A DNA stretch of 21,014 nt from Saccoglossus kowalevskii (Eukaryota; Hemichordata; Enteropneusta; Harrimaniidae). The stretch's first letter is position 1, and each line of letters opens with the position of its first letter. The notes under the pieces were generated by a model. It was not told the DNA's origin and did not search any database. It worked only from the letters and a program-made list of their open reading frames with translations. Shown here piece after piece: positions 1-10,250 of this stretch. A program made the translations under genes and the position numbers. The stretch covers positions 14,242-35,255 of the forward strand of contig NW_003155277.1 of assembly GCF_000003605.2 (NCBI RefSeq). The letters run 5' to 3'.

Positions 1-921
1 TTTTTTATTTGAAATCAATGACAGAATTAACAGATTCTTCATTTAAAATCAATAACAGAATTAACAGATTCTTCATTTAAAATCAATGACAGAATTAACA
101 GATTTTTTATTTGAAATCAGTGACAGAATTAACAGATTCTTTATTTAAAATCAATGACAGAATTAACAGATTTTTTATTTGAAATCAATGACAGAATTAG
201 CAGAATCTTCATTTAAAATCAATGACAGAATTAACAGATTCTTTATTTAAAATCAATGACAGAATTAACAGATTTTTTATTTGAAATCAATGACAGAATT
301 TACAGATTCTTCATTTCAAATCAATGACAGAATTAACAGATTCTTTATTTAAAATCAATGATAGAATTAACAAATTCTTCATTTAAAATCAATGACAGAA
401 TTAACAGATTTTTTATTTGAAATCAATGACAGAATTAACAGATTCTTCATTTAAAATCAATGACAGGATTAACAGATTTTTTATTTGAAATCAATGACAG
501 AATTAACAGATTCTTTATTTAAAATCAATGACAGAATTAACAGATTTTTTATTTGAAATCAATGACAGAATTAACAGATTTTTTATTTGAAATCAATGAC
601 AGAATTAACAGATTCTTTATTTAAAATCAATGACAGAATTAACAGATTTTTTATTTGAAATCAATGACAGAATTAACAGATTCTTTATTTAAAATCAATG
701 ACAGAATTAACAGATTCTTCATTTCAAATCAATGAAAGAATTAACAGATTCTTCATTTCAAATCAATGACAGAATTAACAGATTCTTCATTTCAAATCAA
801 TGACAGAATTAACAGATTCTTCATTTCAAATCAATGACAGAATTAACAGATTCTTCATTTAAAATCGATGACAGAATTAGCAGAATCTTCTTTTAAAATC
901 AATGACAGAATTAGCAGAATG
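1..921. repeat. 34-bp AT-rich tandem satellite, about 27 units, running off the left edge
   Basis: The unit is about 34 bp with core AATCAATGACAGAATTAACA followed by a variable T-rich linker. The linkers fall into three main types: TTTTTTATTTG, TTCTTCATTTA or TTCTTTATTTA, and TTCTTCATTTC. G-type and A-type units interleave over most of the array, while the C type forms a run of four near 715-840. The last two units (about 855-921) are more diverged, with AGCAGAAT in place of AACAGATT. The array is already repetitive at base 1, so its left boundary is outside the window. Units are contiguous with no unique spacers, so this is a satellite or minisatellite. Short ORFs at its right end are by-products. 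Confidence 0.95.
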
Positions 922-1811
922 CAGTGTCGAATTTTATGCAATCTTTCAACGAGAAGGATACCTCATTATTGTTGTCATTCACTGCAACGTGTACTTGTGG
1001 CGAGATCTGCACGGTGTGTGTTCGTATCACATAGAACCACACAAATCGCGTTTTAGATACAAATGGCGAAAATCATTAGTTTTTTTGGAATAATGGACAC
1101 GGCTTCTGCGATAAAGTCGCGTTTCGTTATTTAGTATGTAAACTACATGAATAATCATACACCCATAATTTTATATTTATTTTCATATTTTTGTTTTTAA
1201 CATTCTGTGATTTGTCAACATTTATGCCGACTCGTCATGTGTCCAGGCATGTGTGGTTGGTATCACTCACCTTGTGTGAAAACAACCATCAAGGCAGCAC
1301 AGTACAGTAAAGGAATAACTATCCTCGTACCATTCATACATCGACACAACATTTTTCTCTTGTTTGTTTTTTTTTTGAAAAATCGCCGCAACTTATATTT
1401 TCTGCTGTGAGACTCACAACATTTTATAAAAGAACGATTTCATTTTATTTTGTGAAATGGTATTATCGAACATTTCTTGTATTTGGTATACCGTTTGATG
1501 GGTTTCCGAGGAGAGTATGAGCCCTGTGGTATTCTCCGGTTATGGGCACAGTCTGGGAGGTGCAGCATGGAACATTTGATTGTGATCTGTAAAACTATGA
1601 TTCGAGATTTATTGGCCAGTCAATTTAGTTATTTTTTGTGTGTTTTACTGGGTTCCATCACATAGTCATTTTAATTGTTTACCGTAATTACAAAAAATGG
1701 TCCGATAAATCAAACTATACCCCATATCCCGTTAAATAACATACGCTAAATGCGAGACTGTGATACTAGGAGGGACTTTGCAATCGAACGATTGGAGCAC
1801 TGTGGACCCGG

Positions 1812-1945
1812 TAGCTCCGACTGTTGATGGGCTAGTAGCTCCGTTTATGAGAGTGGCTCCGATTATGGGCCGACAGGTTCGGCTATAAGGCAGTAGATCC
1901 GATTATGGGCCGCCAGATCCGAGTGTAGACCTACAAGCTCCAATT
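1812..1945. repeat. Degenerate short tandem repeat (TAGCTCCGATTATGGGC-like, about 20-24 bp)
   Basis: Variants of TAGCTCCGAYTATGGG recur: tagctccgact, tagctccgttt, tggctccgatt, tagatccgatt, agatccgagtg and aagctccaatt. CCGATTATGGGCCG occurs exactly twice, 40 bp apart (near 1859 and 1899). The block is more GC-rich than its surroundings. The spacing is irregular, which suggests an old decayed minisatellite. Confidence 0.6.
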
Positions 1946-2721
1946 GCGGTCAACGAACAAGCCACATTCCGATAAAAAGTTCAAAAAGAGAAATCGAACA
2001 CTTTAATTCACAGTATATGTGGAGCAAAATACTTCAATATTTCTTTGAAAACTTACGTTCTCTCATGTTTTATCAAAGCTTGCCAGAATATCTGACTATT
2101 AACTAGCACTTGGTCGCCATCTTTGACGAGTTTTCGTTGGCAGTATGGCATATGCTTGGGATATTTATCTAAAATGTGAAGGGGGAAGACGACACAGCAA
2201 AACTTACTTCAATTTACACGTGTCTCGTATGTTCTGTCTGTGAAGTTATTTATTTTACAAAAGTCATAACTGAGCAAATAAAAAATGATATTTAATAATT
2301 TAAATTATCGCATTGCTGGTCTTTGGATACGAGTCAACATTGTGTTGTGTTGTAGGACAGTTTCTTTAGAATCAATTTTATTTTTACATCATTTTCCACG
2401 TTACGGATTTTTAAAATAATTCAAAACATAATTGAATGATTGAAAGAGTCAGTCAGTCAGCCACGGTAAAGTACATTTAAGTCACCTTGAAAATGCCGGG
2501 AAACCAGAGAGATTTCAAACCTCAACGTTTTCTTTAAAACGGCATGATATCGCCCCTCCACAACCTTGAAGTGCAACGTATTTACGAGCATAAAATCAAA
2601 AAAGCAAATTTTTTCGTCTTAAATGTTATCACGGTAACGGTAGTAGAAACAGATTTGATTACGTAAGTAATTTAGGTTTATAAAACAATAACTATAGCGA
2701 TATATACGAACAATATTAGAA

Positions 2722-2755
2722 CTCAGACTAGTAATACATTTATTACTAGTCTGAG
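2722..2755. repeat. Perfect 15-bp inverted repeat with 4-nt loop
   Basis: CTCAGACTAGTAATA (2722-2736) is followed by CATT and then its exact reverse complement TATTACTAGTCTGAG (2741-2755). The stem has no mismatches. Pairing does not continue outside the arms. It would fold on either strand. It is shorter than a usual microRNA precursor and no flanking gene explains it. Confidence 0.9.
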
Positions 2756-3838
2756 ATTAGAGCGACCGTTGCAGGTCTTAACTGTGTAGTTACTTGGTTT
2801 AGTTATTGCAACATTTTCTGAAACAACGACGAATCAGTAATATTTAAACAAATCTGTCTGGGAGACATTACTGGAGACCTTTAAAGAGTCAAATTCAATT
2901 TTCTTTTTGAATGTCACAGCAAAACATTTTTATCATTTGAAGTTATAAGATGATCGTTGCCACGTGTACTTGGATTCGCCTCATTGTTATAAAGTTTAGT
3001 GATTTTCTCGTCAACCGGAGAACGATCGGCGTATAAAAAGTAAGTCGAACGGCAACGCTGGGATCCTCATTTCACAACTAAATTAGACAAAACGAGTCTA
3101 TGCATTGTATTTATATTTTAGTTATTATATTACTAGATGAATTGCTGAAAATACAAAGAAAAATGTTGAAAGTTTGTTTTATTCAAACAAAACTTAAATT
3201 CAAATTTAGTTACAAATATTGTCTGCATATATATTCGAACGAAAATTATAGTTAATTTTAAGTTTAAGTCTTTTTATTTGCTTTGTTTCACGTACCGTAC
3301 ATACACGACTGCATCTTTGAATTATATCTAACATTGGCATAGAGGCGTTTTCAACCAGCGTTTTTTGTTTCATGTTCAATTTAAAATTATTCTGTGTTTG
3401 CTTCCCGGCGTCCACTGTAGAATATTAATAATATTTGCCGATTTTCATATTTATTCAAAAACTTACGATTTGCGTGTTTAATGTGGATCTGCATTGTCTG
3501 CTCGCATTTTCATTCATTGAAAGATGTCCATAATAAAATAAATAAATAATAAAAAAAATAAAAAAAAGTCCACATATGCAAACACTGAAAAATCAGCAAC
3601 CTCGCAATGACGTAGGGTACTGCTAAATATCAGCTTTAGGCAAAAGAGTATTGAAAAAAAATGTCAAGCAAAATAAATGTTTTCAATTAGATTTCATATT
3701 AGAAAATAAACTTGACAATACGAAACTTATTATACTATTATGCGTCGTATTATAAATCAACACCTTAAAACACCGTCAATATAGCACCCTGTAAGATGGC
3801 GCTCATCTTCGATGTGTAAAGCGTAGCCTGTCGACGAG

Positions 3839-3851
3839 AGGTCAAAGGTCA
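3839..3851 (+). promoter_or_regulatory. Perfect DR1 nuclear-receptor element
   Basis: AGGTCA-A-AGGTCA, two exact hexamer half-sites separated by one base. This is the consensus for DR1-binding nuclear receptors such as RXR heterodimers, HNF4 and COUP-TF. It lies 103 bp upstream of a TATA box. Confidence 0.55.
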
Positions 3852-3901
3852 GACAGTAAAACGTGTTTCCAGGGCAAACAACAGCAGACAGTCATTTCCC
3901 G

Positions 3902-3914
3902 CGGTCAAAGGTCA
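3902..3914 (+). promoter_or_regulatory. Second DR1 nuclear-receptor element
   Basis: CGGTCA-A-AGGTCA, a DR1 with one changed base in the first half-site. It has the same orientation as the DR1 at 3839 and lies 63 bp from it, 40 bp upstream of TATAAAA. Confidence 0.5.
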
Positions 3915-4179
3915 ATATACCCCAGACACTACGTCATTATTTCAGTTCGTGCATATAAAACAAGAGGGTTTTTGTGATAAAAATGGCGCCCAAAGTAAGC
4001 AAAGAAATTCACACAAAAGGATTGAATATATTCGTTTTTTTGTTGATAAAATTTTTATATTTTTCATCGGATTCACGATAATGTCGTAAAATGCAAACTT
4101 AAATTGCTGGTGCGTGGAAATCAGTAGATTTCAAGTTCACACCCTCTACCCGCCCTCTCTAAAAAGATGGACCAAATAA

Positions 4180-4194
4180 AGGTCATCATGACCT
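4180..4194. promoter_or_regulatory. Perfect palindromic IR3 (estrogen-response-element-like) site
   Basis: AGGTCA-TCA-TGACCT is an exact inverted repeat of the AGGTCA half-site with a 3-bp spacer, identical to the consensus estrogen response element. It lies about 200 bp to the right of the candidate start at 3983. Binding is inferred from sequence only. Confidence 0.5.
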
Positions 4195-5471
4195 AGTTAC
4201 AAAGGCGCGATTTAAATAAAAACAAGTGGTTTGTCTGGTACTATGGAAACCCAGCCAATGTGACGTAACACATACCGAGACGACGATGTGCCTATTATGT
4301 AAACAAATGATACTGCTTGCAAATATGGAACAGCCGACAACAGGCACGACATGATCTGGCTCTTTGTATCGTCTCGTACACTAATCGATTCACGATCTTT
4401 TGATAACAGAGACTGAGGTGTGTGTGAGTCATTAACAAAACCCAAAACTTAAAATACGTTCTCATTGCCGCCGCCACATCGTCCATTTTTATTCTCATTA
4501 AACTAATATTTTTTGCCCATTTTTGTTATTCTACATGACTATTTTGATTTTAATTTTGGAAAACATTAAATGATTTAAACAAAAAAGGCAGTTTTATTAA
4601 GATTTAAATATTTTTTACGCGACATAGTATTACTGTGGTTCACAGCGACGATACACTCACTTTATACGGTTTATGAACCAACTTGAAAATCAAAACCACA
4701 TGGACCCAACATCGAATGTGAATTCGTAGCTTGTTTTTATCTCCGTTCGTTGTGGCTGCTAAAACCACTCACAAAACAACGTGATACAAGTCGCACCGAT
4801 ATTTGCGACTTGAAATAAAAACCCATATGACGGGGTTAAACACAAACTTGTGGTGTACACAAATATCGAGCAGCGAAACATTGACTAAGTTTGCCATAAA
4901 TTTGTCTAGAACGGAGCAATTTTACACTCAGCCTCGAATTGTCAAAATAAAGTTATTTGAAAGACTTAGTGCGTTGTTGGGTTCTCTCATACCAGTGTCG
5001 GGTAGGTGAACCAGTCACGCGCACATCACCACCGTATTCTTTTTATGTCATGATTAGAAAGGTATAACAAAATCAAATTTTTTGTCGTTTGTTATGGACA
5101 TGTTTGTGACAGTAACGATACCAGCGTATTTAAGACGTTCTGAACTAGGTCAATAAGCAAGAGGAATAATGTTATTAAACTGTCAACAATATCCATAACG
5201 GTAGGAATTTAAGTTTTTCCCCAAAGGCGAGCTAAAACATTAACAACCCTAGACTGTGGAAAGACTGTGCTAGTATTTCCCAGAAGCGAGTCTACCCGAT
5301 TAGACATGTTGACTATGATTTCTATCACAGTGGAACTCACACTCATCTCAACATTAAAGTTCTCCACTAAATTTTCGAGTTCGGATTTTGGAATTAATAC
5401 TATCTCTAGCTGATATGCAGTATTATTACAAGCAAAATTCAAAATGTGTATATAAACATTGTACGATATCC

Positions 5472-5632
5472 AGTAATGCCGGTGCCAGGGCGCGGACCTC
5501 CACGGTCTAACTGTGCAAGGCGAACATTTAGTAATGCCGCCGTCAGAGCGCCGAATAAGCCCCAGTAATACCGGTGCCAGCACACCGACTAAGCCCCAGT
5601 AATACAGTCAGCTGGGTGTAGAGGGCACCGAC
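5472..5632. repeat. GC-rich degenerate tandem repeat starting AGTAATRCCG, 34-bp spacing
   Basis: AGTAATGCC or AGTAATAC starts at 5472, 5530, 5564 and 5598, giving spacings of 58, 34 and 34 bp. The middle copies share GGTGCCAG or CGTCAGAG, then CGCCGA or ACCGACT, and AAGCCCC. It is distinctly GC-richer than the flanks and has several CpGs. Confidence 0.7.
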
Positions 5633-5882
5633 TCCATGCTAAGTTGTTCAAGTTGTTTTTCCTGTATTTTTTTAATTCGACGGGGTATTGCCGTCTTATG
5701 GAAACACGGAACGAACGCTATAGTTCGGTCACCCGCATATCTAAAGCAGGGCAAAATATGAAATTCTAAAAGAATCTGAGATTCGACTTAGAGCCTAAGT
5801 GACTGACAATATGTGTTTCCACAACTACACAAATATCTGTTGACTGGTGCTTGAAGTGGTAGACGCTGATGTCTTGACGTTG

Positions 5883-5925
5883 AAGCAATTTCATTGCTTA
5901 GGTAATATTGGTAATCAGTATTACC
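5883..5925. repeat. Two adjacent short hairpins
   Basis: AAGCAAT-TTC-ATTGCTT (5883-5899) is followed one base later by GGTAATA (5901-5907), an 11-base loop and TATTACC (5919-5925). Both stems are perfect 7-bp matches. A plus-strand AATAAA lies about 30 bp downstream. Confidence 0.6.
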
Positions 5926-7428
5926 ACCAGAACTCGTATTCTCTTAAATTCTCTTAAATAAAGCTTGTGTTTAGCGCATAGTTTAACGCGAGGGTACATT
6001 TGACAGGGCAATGGTCGTTGAATCAAAGATGTCACGGCGGCGGTACTGTGAACTGAACTGAGCCAGAGCACGATAGCAACGTTCTAAACTAATATGAATT
6101 TAAAAAAAAAAATAACGGAGACCCGAACATATTGACGTTAGGTGTGGATAGTCGTGTGTTGTTATGTAATAATGATTCACCACACTAGGTATAAATTCGG
6201 ATATTTTGCGCATCCCACGGCCATGAACCATAGAAATACAGGTAACATTTCTAAGCGAGCCATGTTCGTTTATATATGTCAAACACATCTATTCATAAAA
6301 ATTGAAATATAACCTTGTAATCATGTCACACATGATAATTTGTTATAAGTCGCGTTGTAGTTAGAGTATACATTCAGATTTGTGGGAACACTGACGCAGC
6401 CCTATCAAATTATTTACGTTATTTTTTTTCCAGATTTTGACAGGATTGGCTTCATACTGGTAAAATTTCGGAGCTCTACCCAAAGTGCAACCTACAGTAA
6501 AAACACCAAAAATAAATAAATACTAGAACACGTGCAAAAATGTATTTGTTAAAAGTTGTACATCCCGGGCCGTTCACAAGGTTGTACATTCATTTTGAAA
6601 GGATTGATTCAGTTTTAAAAAGCGATGACAAAATTTCAGTATAATTTATAATAATTTTACAAAACAGTAATCGTTTTGTTTATGGTCACAACCTATTTTC
6701 TAGGCATCTATAACGTGTAGACTGTGTCTTTCTGCCCACTTGGATTTTACAGTTGCTCAGGAGAGTATATACATAGCTCCTATGTGATTTGCCTCCGGTG
6801 AACTTCCACACTATACTGGTGTTTTTTTTTATATCTAAAAAAGCCACTGTTTTAATCGTGTTTTTATTCGCCTATAACAATGCCAAACAGTCTTTATCTT
6901 CTAGCAACATTACCTAAAATGGAAAAAAAGTATGCATGAAACCTCATAGGCGGCATTATTTAAATGAACACTTTGCCTATTTACAGCAAGTCGCAGAAGT
7001 ATTGGGGCAGCAACTTAACAGACTTGCTCACCAATTCGCCAACAACTTTGGTTTTAATTAAAGATGATGACGTACAATTTGAATTCTACACTTTATTCTA
7101 TCACCATCAAATGCTAATCATATCTAAAAAACAAACGGTATTTTAAAAAAGTTTTTGAGATTTTACAGGATTGAAAAGTAAGCAAAATTGTTCGCGATGG
7201 TAGTGAGCAAGTTTGATAACTTGCTGTTAAATCAAACGGGGCATAACTTCATGAGCTATTTAAGTTTGTTAATAACGGAAGAACCGAGGCGGAGATAATT
7301 CTTATTTTGAAACGTAAACACCCATGTCTAGTACCTCGTGTTTTTATTAATTTTAATATCTTCTATTTGTGGTAGGCTCCGGTGTACAGTCTGCACAGTA
7401 AAACTGCATAAATATAGAAAAACAAAGA

Positions 7429-7663
7429 CATTATTTTAGGGTTCCAAGTACCCACGTGCCACCCACACCACCACCACTATCTGTAGATACTGGAGGCCTG
7501 GCACATTATTTTAGGGTTCCAAGTACCCACGTGCCACCCACACCACCACCACTATCTGTGGATACTGGAGGCCTGGCACATTATTTTAGGGTTCCAAGTA
7601 CCCACGTGCCACCCACACCACCACCACTATCTGTGGATACTGGAGGCCTGGCACATTATCTTT
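7429..7663. repeat. 75-bp tandem repeat, three nearly identical units plus a stub
   Basis: Units begin CATTATTTTAGGGTTCCAAG at 7429, 7504 and 7579, with a fourth start (CATTATC) at 7654. They are almost identical; one visible change is GTAGAT versus GTGGAT. The unit length is exactly 25 codons, so one plus-strand frame stays open from 7456 to 7683 and reads as a proline- and threonine-containing repeat. No splice or start context supports translation, so it is treated as a young tandem duplication. Each unit carries CACGTG-like CCCACGTGCC. Confidence 0.95.
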
Positions 7664-9612
7664 ATAGGAACAGTCCCTGTTAAATAAATCATTTTCAACC
7701 CAAATTTAAAACGTCTGTACTGTCAGAACTAGATCTCGGTCAACTAAATTAGAATATATACCAAAAAAGCTGTGATTTTCCGCCTATTTTTGAATCGCAT
7801 CGTCAATGTATTAACTGTAGAAAATGTTGGTGATTGACGACATGATATACTGTATAATAACCCCAGGTAAGGCATTATCGCTGACGTCTTTAACTGTGAA
7901 ATGACGAGCAATTCTCTCACGGGCATATTGCAAACTTAATATACTATATTACTATACGAGTGGTGGAGATATTTTCATCGGCTACGTCCCGTAATGTTCG
8001 AGGTCAAGATGAAATCATCCCGTGTTGAAAGGATACGCGTTTTAGTCACGTGATCATTGCCTTTGACGGGAATTGCCACAAACTGTTCAGGTAAGACAAG
8101 TTATCATTTTTTATGATTACCGACTCTAGTTCACACGAGTTTTGTTTTCGGTTGACAGTATAACAGTTAAACAGAACTAGATATATTTGATGACAGATGT
8201 GTTTTCACGAAAATTCACATATTACATTATGACTTGTTCTACAATACTACTTTGCAGTAAAAGTTTAAAACAAAGACAAAACAAGTACGGTATCTTTACT
8301 TGAAGCAGTAGATACTTTGGGTTAGTTGCTTAATGCTTGAAAATACATATCAGAATTATTAGAGGTGAATAGTAATGCAAAACAGACGCACAAAATGGAA
8401 GTCGCAGTATTTTTGCCGAGTTTGCTGAGGTTCACTTTTAGACAATGCGTGACGCCTCGCTTCGTTGTCGCACCTGTTCTCAGATTATAATCTGGCGGCC
8501 CAGACACAATTATTTGTATTGTGTGTATTAACGTTGGGGTGCCGACCTTTATAGCAGACAGCTTCGTGTAAGTACTCTGGATAATTCTTTCCAGAGTTTT
8601 TTTTTCCAATTGTATACACGGTGTTGGAGACGACTGGGTAAGTGTAAAACGTCCTGGAGATAAAAATGTCAGATAATAAATACCGCCCTCTATCGCAGTG
8701 ATATAATAAGCTGCAAAGAATAACAGAGGGCGCTATAACAAGCTCGCAAACATTCATCTCAACTTCAGAACAGGTAATGAACGCAAATTATCGCTTTAGC
8801 TTCGATTCTAAAATAAAAATGGATGGTGGGTGATTCTTAGTGGTTGGTTATTATCCGTGATATTGCGTTGTGATTTCACATGAGATTTCATTGTTTGCCC
8901 CGATAGAGGCGTGCACCTATGGAGTAACAAATTGGCGAACTCAAAACGTACCGTGAACCCCAAAACGCAATGACATTTTAGGGCTAAACAAGATGTTAAC
9001 ATTTTTGAATGCTCCTCCCCTAATTTACGTAATCACAATCATATATAATTTGTATTTTATCTAAACATTTATTTAAAACACTATAAATAACTAAAATCTC
9101 TATATGATATACTATTATTGAACTGTTCGATCCGATGTTTAAAATATGACCAGACAAAAAACATTGGCATTGGTTCAGTATTTTCGAAATGTTCATTGCA
9201 ATGACAAAATCATTATCTTTTCATAGATCTTTTTTTCAAAGCTGTTTTGAATTTTATGAAGAGCTTTGAGTGTGGTTTTCAGTGGGCCACAGCTTTCAAT
9301 GTGCTATATGCAAAGCGTTTTGATTGATGTCACATGGGTATTCTGAGTCAGAATATGTATAGCGCTATTCGGTCACCCCTGAGCAATTTACCTAATTAGC
9401 ATAAATTCAAAATGGCCGCAATAAAAAAATTAAGCCATGCGCTGCATAGGGTTTACCATATTTGATATTTTAGTTTGCCCATACAATCTTATAATGGTAA
9501 AATACTGTTAAAGTTTCTCGTAATATCAGAAATTAAAAAAAAAGCTTTTCTGAAAAATAATGCTTTGTCATTAAGATTTGAATAATTCAAAAATACAGCA
9601 CCAATTTCAATT
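7664..9612. other. Non-coding stretch, no recognisable gene
   Basis: AT-rich with only short unconserved frames. Notable points are a CACGTG E-box near 8047-8052, a plus-strand donor-like TTCAG|GTAAGA near 8090, and facing GCCCTCT and AGAGGGC motifs at about 8686-8734. The ATGGCCGC motif at 9412 lies in a region that looks like a dispersed repeat. Confidence 0.5.
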
Positions 9613-9618
9613 TTTATT
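9613..9618 (-). terminator. Candidate poly(A) signal for the 9851-10781 gene model
   Basis: TTTATT on plus reads AATAAA on minus, about 230 nt downstream of the candidate stop at 9851. Such hexamers are frequent in AT-rich DNA, so this is suggestive only. Confidence 0.25.
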
Positions 9619-9850
9619 ATTCAGTTCTATTTTATACATGGAACTGATCCCTTAAATGTATTATGTTGATTCTTTGTTACAAAAATAATATACAATTTCA
9701 ATCAAATCATGCAAATTTAAGAGAGTCTTCTAAAATGATGAAAGATAACATGTTCAGTCTACAAGAGTTGCAAGATAGGCCCCTGGACTTGTGATAGACA
9801 TACACAATCTTAGTCAAAATGTGACAAACGTTACATACCGGTATTGCACT

Positions 9851-9934
9851 CTATTTAGAACAAGCAATGCAATTTTGTTGATCATGACTACTTTTGACCG
9901 CAGGTAAAATAGCAGCAAATTTGAAAGTGTTAGT
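9851..9934 (-). CDS. Candidate terminal exon of an unrecognised cysteine-containing protein
   Basis: On the minus strand TTCCAG precedes 9934. The 84-bp segment down to the TAG at 9853-9851 is open and encodes 27 residues ending Asn-Cys-Ile-Ala-Cys-Ser-Lys. Its phase 0 matches the candidate donor CAG|GTAACT at 10063/10062. The pyrimidine tract is weak and the peptide matches nothing I recognise, so this is the least certain exon of the model. Confidence 0.2.
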   Translation of the reverse strand, partial: TNTFKFAAILPAVKSSHDQQNCIACSK

Positions 9935-10062
9935 CTGGAACATTTTATGCAAGTGAATGCAAAGTTATATATATTACAAATGTGATGCGATAGTTTGCAC
10001 TGTTTAATCTTAAACCTCCACAAACTGCTGTGAATTCTGTTTAATTACTCTTTTTCAGTTAC

Positions 10063-10225
10063 CTGTGGAATGCTAGCTTTAGCTGTCAACACAACAGAAC
10101 AACCCAAACACATTGTGATTGAGTTTTTAATATTTGTAGTGATAACAAATACTTCAGGCTGAATATTATCAGTATTTTCTCCATTAAACAAGTCATTCAA
10201 TATGGGTTCATATTTTACTGTCACT
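10063..10225 (-). CDS. Candidate internal exon, unrecognised protein with a Met-Cys-Leu-Gly-Cys motif
   Basis: The frame is open on minus from an acceptor-like CCTCTTTAAAAG to CAG|GTAACT. It encodes 54 residues beginning Val-Thr-Val-Lys-Tyr-Glu-Pro-Ile-Leu, with Pro-Glu-Val-Phe-Val-Ile in the middle and a CxxC motif (ITMCLGCSV) near residues 36-44. The amino-acid mix is protein-like and not low-complexity. If the donor is not used, the frame adds five residues (Val-Thr-Glu-Lys-Glu) and stops at 10045. The exon accepts the phase left by the exon at 10781-10677. I do not recognise the family; cysteine-bearing orphan proteins or transposon-derived proteins are possible. The opposite strand is also partly open here. 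Confidence 0.35.
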
Positions 10226-10250
10226 CTTTTAAAGAGGCAACACTTTCTTT

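Larger units (their letters stand above)
922..3780. other. Non-coding stretch, no recognisable gene
   Basis: AT-rich sequence with frequent stops in all frames. It contains the degenerate repeat at 1812-1945, the hairpin at 2722-2755 and an A-rich low-complexity patch near 3530-3568. The longest open frames (60-70 codons) resemble no protein I know. A GTGAGT donor-like site on the minus strand near 1270 follows a short open frame, but no partner exon was found. Confidence 0.6.
3790..4000 (+). promoter_or_regulatory. Promoter-like block: YY1-like ATGGCG, two DR1 sites, TATA box, short candidate first exon
   Basis: In order on the plus strand there is AAGATGGCGCTC (about 3793-3804), DR1 sites at 3839-3851 and 3902-3914, ACGTCA near 3931-3936, and TATAAAA at 3954-3960. 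AAAATGGCGCCCAAA follows, with ATG at 3983, and then the donor-like GTAAGC at 3995-4000. Read as a first coding exon this would be Met-Ala-Pro-Lys followed by an intron. The TATA box predicts initiation close to 3984, so the ATG would have almost no leader, as in TISU-type starts (known from vertebrates). If the GTAAGC is not used, the frame continues about 32 codons before a stop. No downstream exon was recognised, and ATGGCNGC motifs are dispersed elsewhere in this window, so a repeat-derived origin is possible. Confidence 0.4.
4195..7428. other. Non-coding stretch, no recognisable gene
   Basis: Mostly AT-rich and stop-rich. It contains the GC-richer repeat at 5472-5632 and paired hairpins at 5883-5925. 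The longest open frame is 124 codons on the minus strand (5583-5209). Its right third is repeat sequence, and the rest, rich in Val, Asn, Ser and Glu, matches nothing I recognise. A minus-strand ATG at 4486 starting Met-Asp-Asp-Val-Ala-Ala-Ala looks N-terminus-like but is unsupported. Confidence 0.55.

Noticed and set aside
1-921. Possible CRISPR array (34-bp repeats)
   Set aside because: Units abut directly with no unique spacers, and the DNA is eukaryotic.
1271-1370. Minus-strand open segment ending at a CAAG|GTGAGT donor (Met-Tyr-Glu-Trp-Tyr...)
   Set aside because: A good donor but no supported acceptor, partner exon or recognisable peptide; one splice-like site is expected by chance.
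4212-4498. Minus-strand frame starting Met-Asp-Asp-Val-Ala-Ala-Ala
   Set aside because: N-terminus-like and GCC/GCG-rich at its start, but no clear donor and no recognised downstream exon.
8020-8092. Plus-strand segment ending TTCAG|GTAAGA as an exon
   Set aside because: Open for only about 22 codons after a stop, with no acceptor or partner exon found; at most an untranslated first exon.
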